Source: an uncultured Duncaniella sp. (GTDB lineage Bacteria > Bacteroidota > Bacteroidia > Bacteroidales > Muribaculaceae). From it: a DNA stretch of 64,000 nt. Shown here in pieces: positions 9,155 to 16,924 of this stretch. The notes below the pieces were generated by a model that saw nothing but the letters and a program-made list of their open reading frames with translations, did no database searches and was not told the origin of the DNA. Numbering within the stretch: the first letter of the stretch is position 1; every line of letters starts with the position of its first letter. A program made the translations under genes and the position numbers. The stretch spans positions 62,001 through 126,000 of the forward strand of contig CAJTMH010000001.1 of the NCBI GenBank assembly GCA_910577255.1, in the 5' to 3' direction.

Positions 9155-9718
9155 ATGAAGATAAAATACATAATAAACTCGGTCATGGCGATAGCCGCTC
9201 TGTTGTTCAGTTTCAACCTTTCAGCGACCGAACCTTCCGCTAAAACAGAGAAAGAAATGAAATCGATAATTGTATATTTCACCCACTCGGGCAACACGGA
9301 GCTTGCCGCACAAAAGTTGGCCGAAATCACAGGTTCTCCCATTGTAAGGTTGCTCCCTGCCGAACCCTATACGGCTGCTGATGTCGATTGGGTCAACGAA
9401 CAATCTCGCTGCACTCAGGAGCATCTCAACCAGTCACTACGCCCGGCCATCAAACCATTGGACGTGGATCTCAGCCAATATGATACAGTATTTATCGGAT
9501 TTCCTATCTGGTGGCACGAAGAACCGGCTGTAATCCGTACATTTCTTGATAACACCGATTTGAAAGGGAAAGAACTATATCCATTCTGTACATCATACGA
9601 AAGTCCGATGTCAGAGGCTGACGCAACGTTACAGAACGGTTATCCGACCCTCAAATGGCACACTGGCCTCCGACTTCCGGCAAGTACCGACCAAATCAAA
9701 GAATGGATAGAAAAATAA
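9155..9718 (+). CDS. Exported flavodoxin-like protein
   Basis: The protein has 187 residues. Residues 1-25 look like a signal peptide (KIIN...SVMAIAALLFSFNLSATE), followed by a full flavodoxin fold from about residue 36. The FMN phosphate loop is IVYFTHSGNTELAAQKL, and the aromatic flavin-stacking region is GFPIWWHEEPAV. The domain matches the partial domain of the gene at 1. It is the last gene of the run and is followed by a hairpin at 9776-9815. With the exported dehydrogenase at 3152, this operon encodes at least two apparently secreted redox proteins. Confidence 0.87.
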   Translation: MKIKYIINSVMAIAALLFSFNLSATEPSAKTEKEMKSIIVYFTHSGNTELAAQKLAEITGSPIVRLLPAEPYTAADVDWVNEQSRCTQEHLNQSLRPAIKPLDVDLSQYDTVFIGFPIWWHEEPAVIRTFLDNTDLKGKELYPFCTSYESPMSEADATLQNGYPTLKWHTGLRLPASTDQIKEWIEK

Positions 9719-9775
9719 TTGGGTGTGCTGAGCCCTTCAGGGTTCCACACATATAAATGAACAAACACTAAAAAG

Positions 9776-9815
9776 AAAGTCAGGCATTAAGTAGTGATAC
9801 TCGGTGCCTGACTTT
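9776..9815. terminator. Bidirectional intrinsic terminator
   Basis: An 11-bp perfect stem AAAGTCAGGCA / TGCCTGACTTT encloses an 18-nt loop. It lies between the convergent redox operon (+) and MATE gene (-), with an A-run on its left side and a TTTA on its right. Confidence 0.75.
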
Positions 9816-9927
9816 ACTCTTATTAATTCCTATTATTACGATACACTTCTAATAGTCTAACTTTTGGGGTGCAGTTCATTGTTAGACAGTCTCGTCATTG
9901 TATAATGATTTGATAAATTGTGTGGAC

Positions 9928-11277
9928 TTAGTGCTTGCGGACATTAAAAATATAAGCAATCACTATTATCGCCAAGGTGAGCAGTTCGGAAATCGGTATT
10001 GCGAGCCAGAGCCCCGAGGAGCCAATCCATCGAGGAAGCAGAATGAATCCCGGCACCATGAAAATGATACCTCGAAGCATCATATATGTGATGGAACGTG
10101 CCGATTGTTCGCAACTTTGGTAATAACCGATAAACGTGATGTTAAGCGCGAAAGGAAGGGTGCAGAGGCCAAGCAGAGGTAATCCTGTTGATGCGATGCC
10201 GTAAGCTGTATCCGATGAATTAATGAATATACCTGCCAATAGATCAGAGCCGCCCCACATAGCTGCGGAGATAACAGTGCCACACGCACATGCTGTCAGG
10301 ACAGCAATCTTCAAAGCCTGTCGGACGCGGTCCGGAAGCCCTGCTCCGTAGTTATAACTGATTATCGGTTGTGACGACTGCGCTACTGCATTGCTGATAG
10401 AGAATATGAGTGGGAAAAGATAACATCCGGCGCTGAAGGCTGCTACCCCGGCCTCGCCGAGATAAGCGAGAAACATATAGTTTCCGGTTATCATCATCAC
10501 GCCGATTGCAAGTTCGGCTATGAAAGTGGCAAGTCCTATCTTGGCCATGTAACCCACATTGCGGATTGACAGTCTGAGTGATTTTACGGACATGCGCAGC
10601 CGATAGAATTTTAGTTTATCGGAGAAGAATATGAAATATGCCACTACCATTATTCCCGCGACTATACACGAGATAGAGGTTGCCATCGATGCACCTTTTA
10701 TCCCCATTCCGAGTGGGAATACCATGTACCAGTCAAGGAAGATGTTGAGTACGGCTGCCACTATCTGCACACTCATTGCATAACGTGGGGAGCCATCAAG
10801 ACGGATTAGCATCATCCCTGCGCATTGTAGGAAAAAGAATACCAGTCCGGGAAGAAGCCAAAGCAGATAGTCGGAAGCTAATTCCTCAAGGGCAGGGCTG
10901 CACCCCATAAGATAAAGGACCGGACCCGTGAACAGGAGAGAAGCGAGAATTACACTCCCGAATATGATGGCACCCGCTATGTAAGCTTGTGTCATTATGA
11001 TTCGGGCGGCTTTCACGTTTCCTTCGGCAAGACGTATGCCTCCTATTACTGACGCCCCGATTCCGAACATGAGACCGATGCCGGTGCAAATCAGAAAAAG
11101 GGGTGCTACGATATTTATGGCGGCGAGGGCATTGCTGCCTACACCGTGGCCAACAAACATTCCGTCGCAGATGTTAAGTACCGAGTTTGAGGCCATACCT
11201 ATGAGGGTTGGGAAAAACATAGCGCTGAATAACCTTTTGATCTCCCCATTTTTGAAGTCAAGTTTATCTCTGTCCAT
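9928..11277 (-). CDS. MATE family multidrug/Na+ efflux transporter
   Basis: This 449-residue inner-membrane antiporter has about 12 hydrophobic segments in two homologous halves. The N-terminal FPTLIGMASNSVLNICDGMF and the middle AVAQSSQPIISYNYGAG are typical MATE (NorM/DinF-like) signatures. It is transcribed away from the AraC regulator at 11443. A -7 box TAACTTTG (11332-11339, minus strand) lies about 55 bp upstream, without a clear TTG at the right distance. The AraC protein is a candidate regulator of the pump. The substrate is not predictable. Confidence 0.92.
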   Translation of the reverse strand: MDRDKLDFKNGEIKRLFSAMFFPTLIGMASNSVLNICDGMFVGHGVGSNALAAINIVAPLFLICTGIGLMFGIGASVIGGIRLAEGNVKAARIIMTQAYIAGAIIFGSVILASLLFTGPVLYLMGCSPALEELASDYLLWLLPGLVFFFLQCAGMMLIRLDGSPRYAMSVQIVAAVLNIFLDWYMVFPLGMGIKGASMATSISCIVAGIMVVAYFIFFSDKLKFYRLRMSVKSLRLSIRNVGYMAKIGLATFIAELAIGVMMITGNYMFLAYLGEAGVAAFSAGCYLFPLIFSISNAVAQSSQPIISYNYGAGLPDRVRQALKIAVLTACACGTVISAAMWGGSDLLAGIFINSSDTAYGIASTGLPLLGLCTLPFALNITFIGYYQSCEQSARSITYMMLRGIIFMVPGFILLPRWIGSSGLWLAIPISELLTLAIIVIAYIFNVRKH

Positions 11278-11404
11278 ATAACTGCGAAATTATTGTGGTT
11301 ATGAGGTTATAGTGTGGTTGCAAATTGGCTGCAAAGTTAATCAGAGCCTTAAGATTATATATGGTGCAAATCCATACAGTTATGGTACTTTTTATAACAC
11401 GAGG

Positions 11405-11436
11405 TTTGCGGATTGATAAAATGTGCTGTAACTTTG
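11405..11436 (+). promoter_or_regulatory. Promoter of the AraC regulator gene
   Basis: TTTG at 11405-11408, 20 bp, then TAACTTTG at 11429-11436, matching the Bacteroidetes -33/-7 pattern. The first usable ATG lies only 6 bp after the -7 box, so the transcript would be almost leaderless. Confidence 0.7.
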
Positions 11437-11442
11437 CAAAAA

Positions 11443-12324
11443 ATGATGAAAATGGAAGGAAAAACAGCCACCGCCCCCAAACTGCCGTTTTCAGTCGGTC
11501 GGGCTATAGGAAATAGTTGGAAATATGGCCATCCATTATCAGTGGAAGGGTGCTTGATAATGCTGTGTGAACGTGGCGTTGCTGATTTTTCAGTTAATTC
11601 CCACAGATTCAGCATGACTTGTGGCTGCATGGCATTTGTGGTCTTTGATATGGTCATCGTTCCGGTCAATGTGTCGGATGATTTTGAAGCCAAGTTTGTG
11701 GCATTGGATTTTGCCACTGCACAGGACATTTTCTTTCTGATTACCTCCAATCGGTTTTGGAAGTTCATATATGAAGCTCCTGTGCTCCGATTGCCTGATG
11801 ATATACGTAAGGTTGCCTACCGATGGTTTGAGGTGATTGACTGGATTGTGGCACATTGCTCTGAGATTACCGCTGAAAAGGCTCTTCGTAATGAAACTGA
11901 AAACTTCATGCTTATAATGTCAGAGCAGGTGGAATCACGTCAGGGATTGCTTGGAGTGGATCCTGCAAAAAATAGAGCTTGGGTGATCACTAATGATTTT
12001 TTAGGATTATTGAACCGCTATTACGCGCATCAGCATGAAGTGGCATTTTATGCCGACAGATTAAATATTACCCCCAATTATCTGAATATCATAATAAAAA
12101 AGAATATTGGCACTACTGCAAAGGAGCAGATTAACATTCAATTGTGTCTGGTGGCAAAGATGTTGCTCGACACCACCGACCTCACTGTTAAGGAAATTGC
12201 AGAGCGTCTGCATTACGATGACTCGTCATATCTGTGCCGAATATTTAGAAAACAGACCGGCATGTCACCACTTCAATACAGGAACAAATTGCGTGACAAC
12301 AAGAAATATGTGGCCCACGTATGA
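11443..12324 (+). CDS. AraC-family transcriptional regulator
   Basis: The protein has about 293 residues. Residues 1-180 form a sensor or cupin-like domain without clear motifs. The C-terminal 100 residues carry two helix-turn-helix units (VAFYADRLNITPNYLNIIIKK and TVKEIAERLHYDDSSYLCRIFRK) and end in the classic GMSPLQYRN. The promoter at 11405-11436 excludes the in-frame TTG at 11413, so the start is ATG 11443, 11446 or 11452. It is divergent from the MATE pump gene and convergent with 12408. Regulation of the pump is inferred from position; regulation of the redox run is possible but unsupported. Confidence 0.9.
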   Translation: MMKMEGKTATAPKLPFSVGRAIGNSWKYGHPLSVEGCLIMLCERGVADFSVNSHRFSMTCGCMAFVVFDMVIVPVNVSDDFEAKFVALDFATAQDIFFLITSNRFWKFIYEAPVLRLPDDIRKVAYRWFEVIDWIVAHCSEITAEKALRNETENFMLIMSEQVESRQGLLGVDPAKNRAWVITNDFLGLLNRYYAHQHEVAFYADRLNITPNYLNIIIKKNIGTTAKEQINIQLCLVAKMLLDTTDLTVKEIAERLHYDDSSYLCRIFRKQTGMSPLQYRNKLRDNKKYVAHV

Positions 12325-12333
12325 TAGTAAAGC

Positions 12334-12375
12334 AAATGGAGATAGCTGCGCAGTTCTGTCGGGCTATCTCCATTT
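12334..12375. terminator. Bidirectional intrinsic terminator
   Basis: A perfect 13-bp stem AAATGGAGATAGC / GCTATCTCCATTT with a 16-nt loop lies between the convergent AraC gene (ends 12324) and the SusF-like gene (ends 12408). Confidence 0.8.
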
Positions 12376-12407
12376 GTTGATTAATCGCTATTATATGACC
12401 GATATAT

Positions 12408-13781
12408 CTAATTTACCAATATTTTTACAGTTTTACTGCCAATGGTAACGAGATATATTCCATTTTCAAGCGGTCGGGTCACTGCTCCTGAAGTATGGGC
12501 CGTTTTGCTCGCTGTTGTCTGTCCTGTCAGATTTCGGACAGTGACATCCGATGCCGATGGTGTATCGACAATTATGATGCCATTTGAAACATGTATATTG
12601 AATGTCTCCACGGTGATATCGCCGGTAGATGCTAAATTATTTTCATCCACATGGCTGATGTCATGCTGATATCCTAAATATTCAGCATTCAAAGTCTCGG
12701 TTTTAGTATTGAATGTGAGGCGATAAAATCCATCCTTTTCAATCTTCCATTTAAGGTCATCTCCTCCGGATATACGTGCATCGGTAATCCCTTCAGCTAA
12801 TGCATCTGAAATATATGGATGGAATGTTTCTTCAGTCCAGCTTTCAGCTGTGAGAATCTTGAATCGGTCAGGCTCTTCCTGCGAACCAATGCGCAGTTCC
12901 CCTTCCCAGATTAGTTCTGCGGCATTATTTGGATTTGGTATGAATCTCTTGTTACTCTCATCCCAATAATTCCAGTTCAATTCGCAGCATCCTCCCACAA
13001 TGTATAACACTTTGCGTGGAACGAATTTGCGGCCTTGATATGTTAACCGGCCCTTGTCCACATATAGGGTGTAATCACCTGCCGCCATCACACTCCAGCC
13101 TTTCGACCCGTCCTCCATTACTGAAAGTGGTGATGCCACCCCTTTGCCAAATGTCAGGTCTACATCTTCATACATGGGACCATAAAAAGTCGTATTGGCG
13201 TTTATCACAGGTGTATTGATTAGGAATATGTTTCCGGGTACGCAAGTTATTGTACCCTTGAATTCGACATCATGCATGTCGGATAATTCAATGATTTGGT
13301 CCTTTACTGCACTTCCTGTGACATAGAGTTTTGACGGACATTGTGGTTGTGGCGACTGTTTGCTGACCGACATTTTCATATTGTTTAAGTCAACTGTCAC
13401 GCAGTAGTCGCCTGTTTCCGGCATTTTGAATTTCCAGTCCTTCCCATTAAGATCCCAAGCGGCATAAAAATCCAGATCATAGTTTTTTGATAGCTCTACA
13501 ACCACATCCGGATTCGCGGAAAGGATGTTTTTATACCATCCGCGGGTGTTGATGAATTTAAACTCCTCATTTCCTTTCAGCTTACCTTGCCAAGTGAATA
13601 CTCCGTCATTGATTTTGCTCATTTCAAGGGCATTGGTGTCACTCCACCCTGCTGAGGTGGCTGCTCCAACAATATATAGTTGGCTATATTCAATCGAATT
13701 GCTCATATCCTGTGATCGGACAATTAGGACTGACAGCAATACGATAAGTGTAAGACATAATTTTCTCATCATATTCATCAT
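12408..13781 (-). CDS. SusE/SusF-like outer-surface glycan-binding protein
   Basis: This 457-residue protein has an N-terminal signal peptide (residues 1-23, no lipobox Cys). Residues 30-390 hold three starch-binding-like modules, each beginning with a LYIVG or LYVTG strand and containing a W-G-L...FK-like strand (for example LYIVGAATSAGWSD near 35-48). Residues 395-457 resemble a type A T9SS-like sorting tail (VTVRNLTGQ...LENGIYLVTIGSKTVKILV). Its ATG overlaps the stop of the GH31 gene by 4 bp, so the two are translationally coupled. It probably holds alpha-glucan at the cell surface for the GH31 enzyme. Confidence 0.8.
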   Translation of the reverse strand: MMNMMRKLCLTLIVLLSVLIVRSQDMSNSIEYSQLYIVGAATSAGWSDTNALEMSKINDGVFTWQGKLKGNEEFKFINTRGWYKNILSANPDVVVELSKNYDLDFYAAWDLNGKDWKFKMPETGDYCVTVDLNNMKMSVSKQSPQPQCPSKLYVTGSAVKDQIIELSDMHDVEFKGTITCVPGNIFLINTPVINANTTFYGPMYEDVDLTFGKGVASPLSVMEDGSKGWSVMAAGDYTLYVDKGRLTYQGRKFVPRKVLYIVGGCCELNWNYWDESNKRFIPNPNNAAELIWEGELRIGSQEEPDRFKILTAESWTEETFHPYISDALAEGITDARISGGDDLKWKIEKDGFYRLTFNTKTETLNAEYLGYQHDISHVDENNLASTGDITVETFNIHVSNGIIIVDTPSASDVTVRNLTGQTTASKTAHTSGAVTRPLENGIYLVTIGSKTVKILVN

Positions 13782-16399
13782 TTGACAAATTTATTAGATA
13801 TGATTGAATTGTCAGCGATAATACGACACAGATAGAACTGTGACGGCAGCCTGGAAATATCCTCACATATTGCATCTACATTGTGATATTCATAGTTGAC
13901 ATATTGCAGCCCGGAGAGATTGCATAGAAGCATGTCAATACGACCGATTTTTTTGCCGAACGTGGCTTCAATGCTGTCGGTGGCCCTATTGTATCTGAAT
14001 GTGGAGCGGTTCTCGGCTGTTACATCTTCGATAGCTGAATTGGAGTATTTTATAGTCACACGAACCCCTGTCGAGCAATTGCTTGACGGTACCTTTGCGG
14101 TCAATGTGCGTGTTGATGGGTTATAATGATAACTGTCCGTGCTGGCGGTCTTCCCATCGACAGCCACCGATTCAGGTTGGACACAATTGTATATTATGAA
14201 CGTGTGAGCCCGGTTGGCCTTTAGTCCTGATATTGCATTGTTGCCAACTACCTCACGCGGGGCCACGATAAATTCGTCGACATTTCCGTTTGATGTGCAG
14301 GTCAATTTTGTTTTTGCATAATTTGTGGCGTAGTCAGGATTGTTTCCTCCGTCTTCATATATATAACTCTCGCCATTAGCTCCTGCGACTGCGTTTATTA
14401 TCAATTCGTCCGGACGCTCTACGACATTCTTTATCGACGAGGGATTGAAGGGAATCATGCCGCCCTGGCGGAAAAAATAAGGGATTTGCTCTTGGGTGAA
14501 TTCCATTGTCCTTACGCAGGGACCCTCGATGAGTTCATTGGTCGATACACTCCACCAGTTACCTTTCGGGAACCAGATTTCTTTTGCGCTTATGCCATCA
14601 ATGGCTGGCTCAGTGATTGGAGCGACAAGTATATCGTTGCCAAACATGTATTCTCCTTCATACGCGTATGCTTCCTCCACCTCGGGGTACTCATAGTAGA
14701 GAGGGCGACAGATTGAGATTCCGGTATCGTATGCTTCGCGAGCCATAGTGTAGATATATGGGAAGAGGGCATAGCGCAGTTTGACGGCCTCACGCATTAG
14801 AGGGAAATTGGGGAATTTCCAGATTTGGCGCTCTATTCGGCTGTCTTTTGTGGCGTGAGTTCGGAAAATGGGGGTGAATACTCCGAACTGTAACCATCTT
14901 AGTACGAGGTCGGGATTATTGGCATTTGCCTCATTCGTCCAGGCATGTCCGCCAAGGTCGTGTCCCCAATATCCGTAACCTACATTCGATGCTGTGGCCG
15001 TGAAATAAGGCTGAAAGGCGAGGGTCGGGAAATTAATCAACGCGTCACCTGAAAACCCTATCTGGTAGCGATGGCTTCCCAAGCCGCCCCACCGGTGGAA
15101 TATGACCGGACGATGGTCAGGACGGTTGGTAATCATATCGTTATAAAACACGTGGTTGCACCAGAATGTCTCCCCGAGTCCGTTAGTGAATGGGCTTGTG
15201 AGATGTTGTTGCCAATCTATCCACCAGAAATCCACCCCTTCATTTTCATGATCCCGGATAATAGTGCTGAAGAATGATTTTGCAAAATCTGTCTTGTCAA
15301 GAATCCACGGAATGTTGTCGTCATTACCGTATTTACCCTTGAGATAGGCGTTCATGCTGGTGAAATACTCCGGTGACTCTGATTTACTTATTCCGTCGGC
15401 CGGATGCAGATTCAAACCGATTTTAAAGTTTTTGGAATGAATATCATTAAGAAGCTCTTGGGGATTTGGTATGAGCTTTGTGTTCCAGCTCCAACCAGTC
15501 CAACCGCCGCGTCCTCCTGAATCGCTCTGGTCACCATTCCAATGCCAGTCCATATCGAGGATCATCACGTCGCATGGGATATCGTTTTTGGACAGGTCAG
15601 ACATTATGCCACGGTAGTCATCGGAAGTGTAAGAGGCATACTTACTATACCAATATCCAAACACAAATGATGGCGGGAGTGGTATTTTCCCGGCTATTTT
15701 GGTAAAGTCGGCGAGTGCTTTCTTATAATTGTGACCATAGCCCATGAAATAGATATCAAGAGCGTGTGGATCTTTTCTGTCAGCCCACCAGTCAAATCCC
15801 ATCTCATCGTTTGGCTCAAGGGCAAATGACTTGCTGCCGTCAGGTCGCGCGGTAGTCCATGAATCTTCTATCACTGACCATCCGGAACGAGATATTAGCC
15901 CATTCTCAAGTTCAGCCCTTTTATTGTCGCCATTGCTGCCATCGAGGGTACGGCATGTCCCTTTTAGATTCAGCGGATCAGGTTTGCCGGGATACCATAG
16001 AACATCGCGTCCATTATGGCTAAATGTTATGGAGAGGTTTTTAGAGGACGCAGGTAATGTGATGGGATCTGTGCCTTTGCGGTATTTCAATGACAAAGCC
16101 TCGGTCTTGATGTATAGATATTCACTATCTTCTGAATGCTCGTAATACGGCACTTCAAGGTTTCGGTTTATTACAGTAAAAGTAGCCCTATCTTCGAATA
16201 CACTTTTGTCACTGTATTCGATACGAATCATTTCGGGAGTCAGGATTGTGAAACGGGCCTTCCCTGACACAACCATGGCCTTGGGATTGGCTATCGGATT
16301 ATCTTGGGCTGAAGTGGTAAGCCCGACAAGAAGGGAAATGAACAGTAGTGCTGTCACACTGCTTGATTTCCATGATCGAAAAATTTGTTTAAGTTTCAT
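13778..16399 (-). CDS. GH31 family glycoside hydrolase (alpha-glucosidase type)
   Basis: This 873-residue secreted enzyme starts at ATG 16399; the in-frame TTG at 16453 coincides with the promoter -33 box. It has a signal peptide (SVTALLFISLLVGLTTSAQ) and an N-terminal galactose-mutarotase-like beta domain to about 220. A TIM barrel follows, with the nucleophile region DFWWIDWQQ (Asp near 395) and acid/base region GYWGHDLGGHA (Asp near 480), then beta domains with DUF5110-like sequence. The C-terminal 85 residues resemble a T9SS-like tail. GH31 enzymes retain configuration and cut terminal alpha-glucosidic, alpha-xylosidic or related bonds. Coupling to the SusF-like gene suggests an alpha-glucan substrate; the exact linkage is not readable. 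Confidence 0.92.
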   Translation of the reverse strand: MKLKQIFRSWKSSSVTALLFISLLVGLTTSAQDNPIANPKAMVVSGKARFTILTPEMIRIEYSDKSVFEDRATFTVINRNLEVPYYEHSEDSEYLYIKTEALSLKYRKGTDPITLPASSKNLSITFSHNGRDVLWYPGKPDPLNLKGTCRTLDGSNGDNKRAELENGLISRSGWSVIEDSWTTARPDGSKSFALEPNDEMGFDWWADRKDPHALDIYFMGYGHNYKKALADFTKIAGKIPLPPSFVFGYWYSKYASYTSDDYRGIMSDLSKNDIPCDVMILDMDWHWNGDQSDSGGRGGWTGWSWNTKLIPNPQELLNDIHSKNFKIGLNLHPADGISKSESPEYFTSMNAYLKGKYGNDDNIPWILDKTDFAKSFFSTIIRDHENEGVDFWWIDWQQHLTSPFTNGLGETFWCNHVFYNDMITNRPDHRPVIFHRWGGLGSHRYQIGFSGDALINFPTLAFQPYFTATASNVGYGYWGHDLGGHAWTNEANANNPDLVLRWLQFGVFTPIFRTHATKDSRIERQIWKFPNFPLMREAVKLRYALFPYIYTMAREAYDTGISICRPLYYEYPEVEEAYAYEGEYMFGNDILVAPITEPAIDGISAKEIWFPKGNWWSVSTNELIEGPCVRTMEFTQEQIPYFFRQGGMIPFNPSSIKNVVERPDELIINAVAGANGESYIYEDGGNNPDYATNYAKTKLTCTSNGNVDEFIVAPREVVGNNAISGLKANRAHTFIIYNCVQPESVAVDGKTASTDSYHYNPSTRTLTAKVPSSNCSTGVRVTIKYSNSAIEDVTAENRSTFRYNRATDSIEATFGKKIGRIDMLLCNLSGLQYVNYEYHNVDAICEDISRLPSQFYLCRIIADNSIISNKFVK

Positions 16400-16422
16400 T
16401 TTTATTGGTTTTAAGGATATCG

Positions 16423-16453
16423 CAAATTTATAAATGTCATTTTTAGATACCAA
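16423..16453 (-). promoter_or_regulatory. Promoter of the GH31 operon
   Basis: On the minus strand TTG (16451-16453), 20 bp, then TAAATTTG (16423-16430). This exactly fits the Bacteroidetes -33/-7 spacing and lies 23 bp before the GH31 ATG. Confidence 0.8.
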
Positions 16454-16872
16454 TATGGGGTAGCTAAAATGTAGTTTAATGTAATTGTAAACAATTGGAA
16501 TATAGTGTGATAACTATGTTTAGTGGCCGGAAAATGTAGTTGATGTAACTTCGTGTTATTGTATTTTTAGCCCTGGTTGAGCCTAAATTTAATATAATTA
16601 AAGTAGTATTTCCGATTGGCATAGTGATTGGATGATTACATGGGGATAAATGTGCGATCAGGGACTTAAAATAAGGATATTCTGTTGCGATATTAGTGTT
16701 GTCAGTTGTCAGTTTCTGATAACTATTATGGTGAAAAATCATAGATTAACTGTCCGGAAACGCGCTGAAAGTTGTTGATGGTTACTACATAAATTGGGCA
16801 GCCTGGCAAGCATATTGTTTTGGTAATCAGTGTGTAGGGGCTAATCAAATACTACATTTTACATGAGCCGTC
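16454..16872. other. Intergenic region between divergent GH31 and LruC genes
   Basis: About 420 bp of AT-rich sequence separate the two outward promoters. I find no convincing gene, tRNA or strong hairpin. The region is long enough for regulator binding, but no clear palindrome stands out. Confidence 0.5.
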
Positions 16873-16903
16873 TTGTAGGAGAATATGTCAATATCTAATT
16901 TTG
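16873..16903 (+). promoter_or_regulatory. Promoter of the LruC-domain lipoprotein gene
   Basis: TTG at 16873-16875, 20 bp, TAATTTTG at 16896-16903. The ATG follows 21 bp later. Confidence 0.8.
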
Positions 16904-16924
16904 TGTTAAAACTTAACTACCAAA

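Noticed and set aside
16399..16453. Extended GH31 N-terminus starting at TTG 16453
   Set aside because: That TTG is the -33 box of the promoter and the extension puts 18 residues before the signal peptide.
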